Of a DNA stretch of 38,699 bases, positions 16,905 through 25,519 are shown in pieces. How positions within the stretch are numbered: position 1 is the first letter of the stretch; every line of letters starts with the position of its first letter. Under the pieces are notes generated by a model that was not told the DNA's origin, searched no databases, and saw nothing but the letters and a program-made list of their open reading frames with translations. The stretch is from Candidatus Aminicenantota bacterium (GTDB lineage: Bacteria > Acidobacteriota > Aminicenantia > Aminicenantales > Aminicenantaceae). The stretch covers positions 1 through 38,699 of the forward strand of contig WJMT01000067.1 in assembly GCA_014727835.1 (NCBI GenBank), read 5' to 3'. Made by a program: the position numbers and the translations under genes.

Positions 16905-18203
16905 TTATCTTAATAGATTTCGGCTCTTGGCCTCTTTGATCAAATCTTCCCTGAATTTGGGGTGGGCGATTTCAATCAAAGCCCTGGTTCTTTCCTGTAG
17001 ATTTTTCCCGTGAAGATAGGCCACTCCGTATTCAGTGACCACATACTCCACATCCGCCCGAGTGGTCACCACTCCGGATCCTTTTTTCAAATAAGGAACG
17101 ATCCGAGACATCTCTTGTTTTTTGGCTGTTGATGGAAGGGCTATGATGGGTTTCCCTTTTTTGGAATGAGCTGCTCCTCGGATGAAATCCACCTGCCCTC
17201 CGAAACCGCTGTAAATATACTTTCCAATGGAATCAGAACAAACCTGACCGGTGATGTCCACCTCAATGGCTGAATTGATGGCCACCATTTGTTCATTTCT
17301 GGATATGATAAAAGGATCATTGGTGTAATCTGTGGGATGAGCTTCAAAAACAGGATTGTTGTTGGCAAATTCATACAATTTTTTTGATCCCAAAATAAAA
17401 GTCAATATCACTTTGTTGGGATGATGCGTTTTTTTGGCTCCGGTGATAACCCCGGTTTCGATTGCTTCCATGACTCCGTCAGAGACCATCTCAGTGTGAC
17501 TTCCCAAATCTCTGCGGTCTTTTAGAGCAGAAAGAACCGCATCCGGAATTCCTCCGATTCCCAGCTGCAAAGTAGAGCCGTCTTCGATCAAACCCGCAAT
17601 GTAGCCTCCGATCTTGCGCTCCACTTCACTAAAAGGTTTTTTCTCAAGCTCTGGAAGAGGTTCAGAAACCTCCACAATCTTATCTATTTTTGAGACATGA
17701 ATAAAGGAGTCTCCCAATACGCGGGGCATCTGTTCATTGACCTGGGCGATCACCACATCTGCGGTCTCAGCCGCGGCCTTGGAACAGAGGACCTCAACGC
17801 CATAGCTCATAAATCCATGTTCATCAGGGGGAGAAAGATGGAGCAGAGCCACATCAATGGGCATCTGTCCGGAAAAAAACAACTCAGGAATTTGATGCAA
17901 AAAGATAGGGATGTAATCCGCCCTTCCTTCATTGATGGCTTTTCTATCTGCCGGCCCTACAAACAGAGAGTTGTGTCTGAAATGCCCCTCCATCTCTGGT
18001 TTTGAAAAAGGATCATCTCCCAGCAAAAGAACATGCACCAGTTCGACATCTTCCAATTCATCTTTTCGTTCCGCTAGGGAATCGGCAAGGACATAGGGGG
18101 TTGCGGCATTCCCGCTGATGTAAACCCTTTGCCGGCTTTTGATGTCAGAAACAGCATCTTCCACACTCACCAGCTTTTTTTTGTACTCATCGACCCAGCT
18201 CAT
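16905..18203 (-). CDS. Acetyl-CoA hydrolase/transferase family protein (4-hydroxybutyrate CoA-transferase-like)
   Basis: A 432-residue family I CoA-transferase that would move CoA between acyl-CoA and acetate or a related acid through a glutamyl-CoA intermediate. Visible signatures are GIGGIPDAVLSAL, then HTEMVSDGVMEAIETGVI, whose glutamate is the probable catalytic one. GFGGQVDFIRGA and GVVTTRADVEYVVTEYGVA near the C-terminus bind CoA. It resembles AbfT/Cat2-type enzymes of fermenting bacteria. It has its own promoter (18227-18255) and a GGAGGAGG ribosome site, so it need not depend on the nfnB operon upstream. The true acyl acceptor cannot be told from sequence. With the crotonase at 2436-3221 it hints at acyl-CoA fermentation. 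Confidence 0.88.
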   Translation of the reverse strand: MSWVDEYKKKLVSVEDAVSDIKSRQRVYISGNAATPYVLADSLAERKDELEDVELVHVLLLGDDPFSKPEMEGHFRHNSLFVGPADRKAINEGRADYIPIFLHQIPELFFSGQMPIDVALLHLSPPDEHGFMSYGVEVLCSKAAAETADVVIAQVNEQMPRVLGDSFIHVSKIDKIVEVSEPLPELEKKPFSEVERKIGGYIAGLIEDGSTLQLGIGGIPDAVLSALKDRRDLGSHTEMVSDGVMEAIETGVITGAKKTHHPNKVILTFILGSKKLYEFANNNPVFEAHPTDYTNDPFIISRNEQMVAINSAIEVDITGQVCSDSIGKYIYSGFGGQVDFIRGAAHSKKGKPIIALPSTAKKQEMSRIVPYLKKGSGVVTTRADVEYVVTEYGVAYLHGKNLQERTRALIEIAHPKFREDLIKEAKSRNLLR

Positions 18204-18226
18204 ATTCCTCCTCCACAGTCATTTGA

Positions 18227-18255
18227 ATCATATATGAACACTTTTATCATGACAA
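18227..18255 (-). promoter_or_regulatory. Strong sigma-70-like promoter of the CoA-transferase gene
   Basis: On the minus strand TTGTCA (18250-18255), a 17-base spacer and TATGAT (18227-18232). Each box matches consensus at five of six positions. Start of transcription would be near 18220, about 17 bases before the ATG, with a GGAGGAGG ribosome site in between. This separates the CoA-transferase, rnhC and alaX run from the electron-transfer operon. Confidence 0.6.
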
Positions 18256-18270
18256 GAGCCAAAATTCACA

Positions 18271-19767
18271 TCAAGAAGAGAGGTACTGATGCATTTCTCT
18301 GGCTGCCACCCGGGCATCCCCCATTGCCAGAATCACTGTAGCGCCCCCCCTTACAATATCTCCTCCGGCATAAACCCCGTCTAAACTGGTGGCCATAGTG
18401 TCCCAGTGGACTTCTACGTTTCCCCATTTCCCGATTTCCAGCCCAGGAGTGACTTTACCTATCAATGGATTGGGGCTGTTTCCTATGGAGACGACTACCA
18501 GATCCACTTCCATAATGAATTCAGAACCTTTAATGGGAATCGGTCTGCGCCTTCCTGATGAATCAGGTTCCCCCAGTTCCATCTGGATGCATTCCATGGC
18601 TTTGACCCGGTTGTGTTCATCGCTGATGTAGCGAACAGGATTGGTGAGAAAATGAAATTGAATGCCCTCCTGCTCTGCGTGATGAACCTCCTCCACTCTT
18701 GCTGGCATTTCCTTTCTGGATCGCCGGTACACAATGGTGGCTTCATCAGCACCCAGACGCTGCGCGGTCCGGACTGAATCCATGGCCACATTGCCTCCGC
18801 CTAAGACCACGGCTTTTTTCCCTAAAAAGACAGGTGTATCATATTCGGGAAACAAATCAGCCCTCATCAGATTGACCCGTGTCAAATACTCGTTAGCTGA
18901 ATAGATGCCAATGAGATTTTCACCAGGCAAACCCATAAAATTGGGCAGCCCTGCACCGGTTCCAATATAAATCGCCTCATATCCTTCTTTTTTCAAATCT
19001 TGGATAGACCGGATCATGCCCACCACAAAATTCATCCTGAACTCCACACCCAGATTCTTAAGATAAGAGACTTCAGCATCCAGGATATAATTGGGGAGCC
19101 TGAATTCAGGAATTCCATAAGCCAGAACACCTCCCGGCACATGAAGAGCTTCAAAGACAGTGACCTGGTGTCCTTTTCGTGCCAGTTCCCCAGCGACTGT
19201 CAGTCCCCCGGGTCCTGATCCGATCACAGCCACTTTGCGGCCAGTGGAGGCAGGCAATTTGGGGATATGAACTTTTCCCTGTTCTCTTTCATAGTCTGAG
19301 ACAAATCGTTCCAGATTTCCTATAGCCACAGGACTTCCCGTAGCCTTATTGAGATTGCACAATTCCTCACACTGAGTTTCCTGAGGGCACACTCTTCCAC
19401 ACACAGCAGGGAGAGCATTGGTCTCTTTAATTTTTTGAGCACTTTCCAGAAATTTTCTTTTTTCAATCAATTTGATAAACGAGGGAATATCGATTCCAAC
19501 AGGACATCCCATCACACACTGAGGATTGGCGCAGTCCAGACACCTCTGGGCTTCTTTAACAGCTTTCTCTTGATCCAAACCCAGATTGACTTCTTCAAAA
19601 TCTTTATTCCGCTCAAAAGGCTCTCTTTCCGGCATATTCTGTCTGGAAAGCTTCATCCGTTCTTTTGCAGAAATGGACTTGCGCAACTCTTTCCTCCATT
19701 CCTCATTAAATGCCTTTTTGAGCACTTCTTTGAGCTCCGGAGAAAGTTTCTTCTTGTCTTCTCCCAT
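18271..19767 (-). CDS. nfnB: NfnB / glutamate synthase small-subunit-type oxidoreductase
   Basis: Large subunit of the NADH-dependent ferredoxin:NADP+ oxidoreductase type (also called SudA, HydL or GltA). The 498 residues begin with a helical extension, then two [4Fe-4S] cluster motifs: C76, C79, C84, C88 and C123, C127, C133, C137. Next comes an FAD-binding Rossmann motif (VIGSGPGGL, residues 181-189) and a NADP(H)-binding one (VVLGGGNVAMDSV, near 311-323). In Nfn enzymes this subunit carries the bifurcating FAD. It is separated by 18 bases from the NfnA gene, the usual partner, which rules out plain glutamate synthase since no large subunit is nearby. It is the last gene of a five- or six-gene electron-transfer operon. 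Confidence 0.93.
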   Translation of the reverse strand: MGEDKKKLSPELKEVLKKAFNEEWRKELRKSISAKERMKLSRQNMPEREPFERNKDFEEVNLGLDQEKAVKEAQRCLDCANPQCVMGCPVGIDIPSFIKLIEKRKFLESAQKIKETNALPAVCGRVCPQETQCEELCNLNKATGSPVAIGNLERFVSDYEREQGKVHIPKLPASTGRKVAVIGSGPGGLTVAGELARKGHQVTVFEALHVPGGVLAYGIPEFRLPNYILDAEVSYLKNLGVEFRMNFVVGMIRSIQDLKKEGYEAIYIGTGAGLPNFMGLPGENLIGIYSANEYLTRVNLMRADLFPEYDTPVFLGKKAVVLGGGNVAMDSVRTAQRLGADEATIVYRRSRKEMPARVEEVHHAEQEGIQFHFLTNPVRYISDEHNRVKAMECIQMELGEPDSSGRRRPIPIKGSEFIMEVDLVVVSIGNSPNPLIGKVTPGLEIGKWGNVEVHWDTMATSLDGVYAGGDIVRGGATVILAMGDARVAAREMHQYLSS

Positions 19768-19785
19768 GTTATTGACTTTCCTTAA

Positions 19786-20622
19786 TCATTTTCTCTGTTT
19801 CTTGGTCCTTTCCCAATAGCACATGGACCGAATCTCATCATCGAAATAAGACTTCCTACGATAAAAAAGCTCGTTCCAGTCCACCTCATGTCCATCAAAC
19901 TCAGGGCCATCTACACAAGCAAACTTGGTTCCTTTGCCCACTCTCAAACGGCAGGCTCCGCACATGCCTGTTCCATCCACCATCAGGGGATTCAGATTCA
20001 CATATGTATCAATATTAAGGTGTTTGGTGGCTTCCGAACATGTATACATGAGATAAGTGCACCCTATGGAAACCACTCGGTCGATGGGATTTTCTTCCAG
20101 TACGTCCTTGAGCACTTTAGGAATGTAATCTTTACAGTCATAAAAGCCGTCGCGGGCAGATACAAAATACTTTTCACTGATCTTTTTGAACCGGTCCTCC
20201 CAATATATGAGATATTTGGCCTTGGCATCAATCAGAGTCATCACCGTATTCCCGGCTTTTTTCAGGGCCCTGGCAATGGGATATATGGCCCCGATTCCAT
20301 AACAACCGGCTGCGCAAAGAACCGTCCCGAATTTATCAATCTCAGCCGGTTTTCCCAAAGGACCCACACAAACCGGGATTTCATCTCCTTGATTGAGCCG
20401 AGTGAGTTTTTGAGTGGAAGTACCCACGGCCATAAACACACAGGTAATGGATCCTTTGTCTTTATCCCAATCTGCCAAAGACAGGGGTATCCTCTCACCT
20501 TTTTTATCAGGCATCAACATGACAAACTGACCGGGCTGGCATTTTTCAACCACATCCGGAGCTGAGATTTCGATCATATGAATATTGGGCACCAGTTTTT
20601 TTCTATTTAAAATTTTTACCAT
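19786..20622 (-). CDS. nfnA: NfnA-type ferredoxin-NAD(P)+ reductase subunit
   Basis: Small Nfn subunit (SudB/HydS type) with a ferredoxin-reductase fold that binds FAD and NAD(H). The 278 residues start with the beta-barrel flavin domain (PGQFVMLMP near 30-38), followed by a nucleotide-binding domain with LCAAGCYGIGAIYPIARAL (102-120). The C-terminal [2Fe-2S] site is D216-x4-C221-x2-C224-x11-C236. This includes the unusual aspartate ligand known from Nfn enzymes, at nearly the same positions as I recall for the Thermotoga protein. The start codon overlaps the nuoG-like stop by one base. Dihydroorotate dehydrogenase electron-transfer subunits share the fold, but the nfnB gene next door decides the call. 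Confidence 0.93.
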   Translation of the reverse strand: MVKILNRKKLVPNIHMIEISAPDVVEKCQPGQFVMLMPDKKGERIPLSLADWDKDKGSITCVFMAVGTSTQKLTRLNQGDEIPVCVGPLGKPAEIDKFGTVLCAAGCYGIGAIYPIARALKKAGNTVMTLIDAKAKYLIYWEDRFKKISEKYFVSARDGFYDCKDYIPKVLKDVLEENPIDRVVSIGCTYLMYTCSEATKHLNIDTYVNLNPLMVDGTGMCGACRLRVGKGTKFACVDGPEFDGHEVDWNELFYRRKSYFDDEIRSMCYWERTKKQRK

Positions 20623-23147
20623 TACTTTCCTCTTGCAATCTTAACTGGGGTTGAATTCCAGGACATCATTTCTGGATGCCTCTGGGGCAGCCAAAACACG
20701 GTCACGATTCCCTGCGGAAACGAGTTTGAGAGGAGCGCCGTTCCTTTGACTTGCCCTCTTTCAGACTCCAGAATGACCGGATCCCCTTGTTTCAAATCAT
20801 ATTTTTGGGCATCACCTGTATTCATTTTGATCCATTGGCTGTTCCGGAACATTTCAAATTCAACGATCTCCTCGCTCAAAACACAGCTTTGATAATGATC
20901 CAGGCAGTTGATGACAATGAGATGAAAGGGATATTTCGCATTTGTCTTTTGGGTGTCCCGGGAAACGTCTAAAGGAATCATTTTTTTTCTGATCTCTGTG
21001 TTCGGTCTTAGGAATACAGCTTTTTTTCTCCGGGTTTTGATTTGATCTATATCCTTGAAAGCAGGAAGATTTTGTGCCATTTCCCTGCGGATATCCTGTT
21101 CCCTGGTATACGAAAAATCTTTGGAGCCCATTTTTTTTGCCAGCTCTGATATGATTCTCCAATCCGGTTTTGATTCTTCCTGGACATTCAAAGGACTGTT
21201 CAAGCACTGTATTCTTCCTTCGGTATTGACAATGGTGCCTTGTGTTTCAGGTAAAACCGAACAGGGAAGCACCACATCCGCCTCCTCCCAATACTGACCT
21301 TTATAACTGTCCAGGACCACAAGGAACTCAATTCCTTTGTGTAGGGGTAAAGACACTGGGGCTGCTGTGATCAAGGCTTTATAGGATCCTTTTCTGAGTC
21401 CCTGGAGAATGCTTTGAAGGCTTTTGGGATTATCTGAAAATTCACTCTGGATAACATCCCATCCGCGGGCATTGCACTCAGTGCTCACAGGGAAAATGCG
21501 GGAATCCGTGAGAAATGCAAGGTCCAGAAGACTTTGGACTTTGAGTTCACTGTTTGGCTGGGAAACAAATCCAGTACCAAGGACCAATCCTGTCTTTTTA
21601 TTTTTTTTCAGGACTTGTGCTGCTTTTTTCAACTCATCTGGGCTGACGCCGATCTTCTTTTCGATTTTCTCAAAAGAAAACTCATCTAAAGATTTTTTAA
21701 AGTCTTTAAAACCCTTTTCAGACGAGAATTGTTTTGCTTTGCTTTTTTCCGCAATCTGTTTGCTGAGGCCGGCTAAAAGAAAAGCCTCCGCACCTGGATT
21801 GATCCTTAGTATCTGAGAAGAAAACCGGTCTGCAAAAGAGCCCAAAGGACCTGCTGTTATGAGTTTTGCTCCCCTGGATAAAGCATCCCAGATTCTCACC
21901 CATACGACGGGATTGGATTCCAAAATTGGGGTATCAAGCAGAAAAAGAACATCCTGTTCAGCGATTTCATCCAGCTTGAAAAGAAGCGGAACTGCGATGT
22001 CATGTTTTCGGCTTATTTCTGAAATAAGGGAAACAGGGGAGAAAAGGTTTTTCCGGTTGATATGATCGGTTTTGAGAAGTTGTTCTGCAAATTTATTGAA
22101 GACATACAGTCCTTCACAAGACATCTGAGTGGAGGTGATCACTGCAATCTGTTCAGGTTTGTAACTTTTCAGTTCCTGGGAAACTGCATCCAGTGCTTCC
22201 TTCCAGGTCGCTTCCTCTAAATGCTGATTTTTTCTGAGGTAGGGCCTATGGATTCTGTTCTCGCTCTGCAGGATATCTCTCAGAACAAACCGTCCTCTGA
22301 CGCAAGCTTGACCTTGGTTTGCGGTGCTGGCCGGAGAGACTTCCACATTTAGAAATTTCCCTTTCTGAAACTTGAATTCAACTGCGCAGCCGATGCTGCA
22401 GAGGGGACAAACGCTTTCTTTGTGCTGCTCGGATGGATCATCATATTTGATGGCTTTTTCTGTGAGAGCTCCGGTAGGACACACATCCACACAGGCCCCG
22501 CAAAACTGACATCCTGAATCCAGCAGCGGTTTTCCCAAACTGGTCCCTACCACAGTATCAGCTCCTCGATTTATGAAGGAAATCACGGAAAGTCCTCTGA
22601 CATCCCGGCATACTCTTACACAGCGTCCGCAGAGGATACAAAGATTGTAGTTTCTATCAAAGAAGGGATCATCTTTATAGATTTCAAAATCCCTGTAAAC
22701 CGAAGGAAAGCTCACCTGTTCCAGCCCCACATCCTGGACCACTTTCTGAAGGTCACATCGCTTGTTGTTAGGGCACAGAACACAACCCGTGACCTCATCC
22801 ACTTTTCTTATGGTGGATTTGTGCTCATCACAATCATTTTTTTCTTCACAGATCAAACAGCCACTGGGATGTTCGGTTAAGATCAATTCCAGTATATTTT
22901 TTCTCATCTTCTGAATACTCGGAGTATTTGTTCTGACTTTCATCCCATCCTCGACCACAGTGCTGCAGGAAGGAACAAATCCTTTTATCCCCTCTACTTC
23001 AACGATGCACAATCGGCATCCGGTGAACGGCTCAAGAACACTGTAATCGCATAAAGAGGGAATATCGATTTTGTTTTCTCTAGCAATCTCCAGAATGGTC
23101 TTTGGTCTCTTGGTCTTGATTTCTTTTCCATCTATATGTATTTTCAT
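20622..23147 (-). CDS. NuoG-like iron-sulfur/molybdopterin-fold subunit, no Mo-ligand cysteine
   Basis: An 841-residue electron-transfer subunit, probably soluble. Order of parts: [2Fe-2S] ferredoxin (C33, C44, C47, C61); H93-x3-C97-x2-C100-x5-C106; a second C122-x2-C125-x5-C131; two [4Fe-4S] motifs (C170, C173, C176, C180 and C213, C216, C219, C223). Then comes the N-terminal cluster of molybdopterin enzymes (C247, C250, C254, C282), the molybdopterin-fold body, and a C-terminal pterin-binding-type domain (about 730-835). Where formate dehydrogenases carry the Mo-ligating Cys or Sec, the sequence around TDHINRKNLFSPVSLI (near residue 345) has none. It is therefore NuoG-like or of unknown activity rather than a proven formate dehydrogenase. 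It overlaps nuoF by 4 bases and nfnA by 1. Confidence 0.85.
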   Translation of the reverse strand: MKIHIDGKEIKTKRPKTILEIARENKIDIPSLCDYSVLEPFTGCRLCIVEVEGIKGFVPSCSTVVEDGMKVRTNTPSIQKMRKNILELILTEHPSGCLICEEKNDCDEHKSTIRKVDEVTGCVLCPNNKRCDLQKVVQDVGLEQVSFPSVYRDFEIYKDDPFFDRNYNLCILCGRCVRVCRDVRGLSVISFINRGADTVVGTSLGKPLLDSGCQFCGACVDVCPTGALTEKAIKYDDPSEQHKESVCPLCSIGCAVEFKFQKGKFLNVEVSPASTANQGQACVRGRFVLRDILQSENRIHRPYLRKNQHLEEATWKEALDAVSQELKSYKPEQIAVITSTQMSCEGLYVFNKFAEQLLKTDHINRKNLFSPVSLISEISRKHDIAVPLLFKLDEIAEQDVLFLLDTPILESNPVVWVRIWDALSRGAKLITAGPLGSFADRFSSQILRINPGAEAFLLAGLSKQIAEKSKAKQFSSEKGFKDFKKSLDEFSFEKIEKKIGVSPDELKKAAQVLKKNKKTGLVLGTGFVSQPNSELKVQSLLDLAFLTDSRIFPVSTECNARGWDVIQSEFSDNPKSLQSILQGLRKGSYKALITAAPVSLPLHKGIEFLVVLDSYKGQYWEEADVVLPCSVLPETQGTIVNTEGRIQCLNSPLNVQEESKPDWRIISELAKKMGSKDFSYTREQDIRREMAQNLPAFKDIDQIKTRRKKAVFLRPNTEIRKKMIPLDVSRDTQKTNAKYPFHLIVINCLDHYQSCVLSEEIVEFEMFRNSQWIKMNTGDAQKYDLKQGDPVILESERGQVKGTALLSNSFPQGIVTVFWLPQRHPEMMSWNSTPVKIARGK

Positions 23148-25057
23148 TGTTCTGTCTTTTTCTTTCGGTGTTGCTTCAAAATCCGTTCTTTTTCTTTTCC
23201 GGTGTGTTTGGAGACTGCACTGACTTTTTCAGGGCAGACATCCAGACAAGCCCCGCATTTGATGCACAAATCCTGATCAATGATGTGCACTTCTTTTCTC
23301 TCTCCGCTGATAGCATCCACAGGACAATTCTTTTTGCACAGCAAACATCCCACACATTTTTCAGGATCGATGTGATAGACAATCAGGTCTTTACAAGATA
23401 AAGAAGGACAGCTCTTCTGCTCAATGTGGGCTTTGTACTCATTCATAAAATAGCGCAATGTGGTCAATACCGGATTTGGAGCTGTCTGGCCCAAACCGCA
23501 AAGTGATCCGCTCTTTACGGTTTCAGCCAAGTCTTGGAGTCTTTGGATATCCTTCTTGTCCCCTTTCCCCTCAGTGATCCGGGTCAGGATGTCCACCATC
23601 TGTTTGGTTCCGACCCGACAGGGAACACATTTGCCGCAGGACTCTTCTTGGGTAAATTTTAAGAAGTACCTGGCCACATCCACCATGCAGTTCTCCTCAT
23701 CCATAACAATCATGCCCCCTGAGCCCATGATGGAACCAGCTCTGGTCAGTGTGTCAAAATCAATGGGTTGATCCAACATATCAGCAGGGATGCATCCTCC
23801 TGAAGGACCTCCGGTCTGGACAGCTTTGAACTTTTTTCCTTCCTTGATGCCGCCGCCGATATCATAAATGATTTCTCTTAGAGTCATTCCCATAGGGACC
23901 TCTACCAGTCCGGTGTTGTTGATTTTACCCACCAAAGAGAAAATCTTGGTCCCTTTACTGGTCTCTGTTCCTATCTGGGAATACCAATCGGCTCCTTTAT
24001 CAATGATCAAAGGCACATTGGCCCAGGTTTCCACATTATTGATATTGGTGGGTTTTCCCCATAATCCTTTATCTGCCGGATAAGGAGGCCGCTGTCTGGG
24101 AAAGGCACGCCTTCCTTCAATGGAAGACATCAAAGACGTTTCCTCTCCGGAAACAAAGGCTCCGGCTCCCTTAAACACATGGATATTAAAGTCAAATCCG
24201 GACTCCAGTATGGATTTTCCCAGAAGTCCGTGCTCATGGGCCTGTTCTAGAGCCAAGGTAATGTTCTGAACAGCTAGAGGATACTCCAACCTAACATAAA
24301 TATATCCTTCACTGGCGCCAATGGCATAAGCTCCGATGATCATCCCTTCGATAATGCTGTGAGGATTGCCTTCCAGTAAACTTCGGTCCATATAAGCTCC
24401 AGGGTCCCCTTCATCCGCATTGCAGATGATGTATTTTCTGGAAGATTCAGAGCTGCGGCAGATCTCCCATTTTTTGCCGGTGAGAAAACCTCCTCCTCCT
24501 CTCCCTCTGAGCCCGGATTTTTTGACTTCTGAAATGATGCCCTCAGGTTGCATTTCAAACAAGGCTTTGCTGACAGCTTTGTATCCGTCCAGCGCGATGT
24601 AATCTTTGATATCTGTGGGATCTATGAATCCATTTCTCCCAAATATAATGCGTTCTTGTTTTTTATAGAAAGGGACATGTTTCTCTTTCTGGATCTCTTC
24701 TCCTGTTTGTGGGTCTTTATACAAAAGCCGGGGCAGGACTTTTTTTCCCAATGCAGTCTCTGAGATGATGTCTTTGATATCTTTGCTCTCCACTCTTTGA
24801 TAAAAAAAACCCTCTGGCTGGATGACCACAATCGGTCCTCGTTCACAAAAACCATGACAACCCGTAACTCTCACATCGATTTTGTCGCTGAGCTTCTGGC
24901 TTTTGATTTCATCCTCAAATCCCTGGGCGATCTCCACACAACCGTAAGCATGACATCCGGTGCCACCGCAAATGGTGATGCAGGTTTTTTCTTTATCCCT
25001 GGAGTCAATGATATTTGCCCTCAGTTTGTTGAGTCTTTTTCGATCTGCTTTCTCCAT
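23144..25057 (-). CDS. nuoF: NuoF/HydB-type flavin subunit with fused 2Fe-2S and ferredoxin domains
   Basis: NAD(H)-oxidising FMN subunit of the HydB/HndC class. The 637 residues hold, in order: a thioredoxin-like [2Fe-2S] domain (C30, C35, C67, C71); the FMN/NADH-binding glycine loop SGLRGRGGGGFLTG (181-194); the GAGAFVSGEETSLMSSIEGRR segment (297-317); and the N3-type [4Fe-4S] site (C474, C477, C480, C520). An extra pair, C550 and C555, follows. A C-terminal 2[4Fe-4S] ferredoxin has C568, C571, C574, C578 and C598, C601, C604, C608. The fused domains at both ends are typical of soluble, electron-bifurcating complexes and not of respiratory complex I. It shares one base with the nuoE stop and overlaps the nuoG-like start by four, so the three are surely co-translated. 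Confidence 0.95.
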   Translation of the reverse strand: MEKADRKRLNKLRANIIDSRDKEKTCITICGGTGCHAYGCVEIAQGFEDEIKSQKLSDKIDVRVTGCHGFCERGPIVVIQPEGFFYQRVESKDIKDIISETALGKKVLPRLLYKDPQTGEEIQKEKHVPFYKKQERIIFGRNGFIDPTDIKDYIALDGYKAVSKALFEMQPEGIISEVKKSGLRGRGGGGFLTGKKWEICRSSESSRKYIICNADEGDPGAYMDRSLLEGNPHSIIEGMIIGAYAIGASEGYIYVRLEYPLAVQNITLALEQAHEHGLLGKSILESGFDFNIHVFKGAGAFVSGEETSLMSSIEGRRAFPRQRPPYPADKGLWGKPTNINNVETWANVPLIIDKGADWYSQIGTETSKGTKIFSLVGKINNTGLVEVPMGMTLREIIYDIGGGIKEGKKFKAVQTGGPSGGCIPADMLDQPIDFDTLTRAGSIMGSGGMIVMDEENCMVDVARYFLKFTQEESCGKCVPCRVGTKQMVDILTRITEGKGDKKDIQRLQDLAETVKSGSLCGLGQTAPNPVLTTLRYFMNEYKAHIEQKSCPSLSCKDLIVYHIDPEKCVGCLLCKKNCPVDAISGERKEVHIIDQDLCIKCGACLDVCPEKVSAVSKHTGKEKERILKQHRKKKTEQ

Positions 25058-25518
25058 TATTTTCTGTTCTTTCCTTTTTCTTCTTTCACCTCATCAATGA
25101 TTTTTTTCACTTCCTTGGTGGTGACATGACCGTGATAGTGCCCATCTGTGATGGCTATGGGACCCAAAGCACAGGCTCCCACACAGTTAACTGTTTCCAG
25201 AGTGAAATACTTATCCTCTGTGGTTTGGCCTGCGGTAATATCCAACTGCCGGGAAAATTCATCCAGGACAGCCGGAGCTCCCCGAACATGGCAAGCGGTC
25301 CCCATACAAATGGTGAGCGTATGCTTTCCTTTGGGCTCTAGGGTAAAAGCGTTGTAAAAAGTCAAAACTCCATACACTTCTCCCTCTGATATGCGGAGAT
25401 ATTTTGATATCTCAAATATGGCTGATGGGGAGATAAATCCTTGCTCTGACTGTACTTTATGAAGGATATGAATGAGTTCTTTTTTTTCAGGTTTGAATTG
25501 TTTTAAAATGTTCTCCAT
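25057..25518 (-). CDS. nuoE: NuoE/HydC-type [2Fe-2S] subunit
   Basis: Thioredoxin-like [2Fe-2S] protein (153 residues), the small partner of NuoF. The four ligands are in CMGTACHVRG (C-x4-C) and VNCVGACALGP (C-x3-C). An N-terminal helical bundle includes LIHILHKVQSEQGFISPSAI. The reading frame is open further upstream into the preceding gene. I choose the ATG at 25518 because it follows the upstream stop by one base and gives the normal length and N-terminus. A start at 25545 would overlap the upstream gene. No membrane subunits of complex I follow, so this belongs to a soluble complex. Confidence 0.93.
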   Translation of the reverse strand: MENILKQFKPEKKELIHILHKVQSEQGFISPSAIFEISKYLRISEGEVYGVLTFYNAFTLEPKGKHTLTICMGTACHVRGAPAVLDEFSRQLDITAGQTTEDKYFTLETVNCVGACALGPIAITDGHYHGHVTTKEVKKIIDEVKEEKGKNRK

Positions 25519-25519
25519 T

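Noticed and set aside
19888..20565. Open frame of 225 codons on the plus strand opposite nfnA
   Set aside because: The nfnA frame has complete cofactor motifs; the opposite frame has none.
20622..23147. Calling the nuoG-like gene a formate dehydrogenase
   Set aside because: No Cys or Sec at the Mo-ligand position and no in-frame TGA in a suitable place; only the fold and clusters agree.
18271..25518. Calling the operon an [FeFe]-hydrogenase HydABC(SL) system
   Set aside because: None of the H-cluster cysteine motifs is present in the large subunit and no maturase genes are seen.
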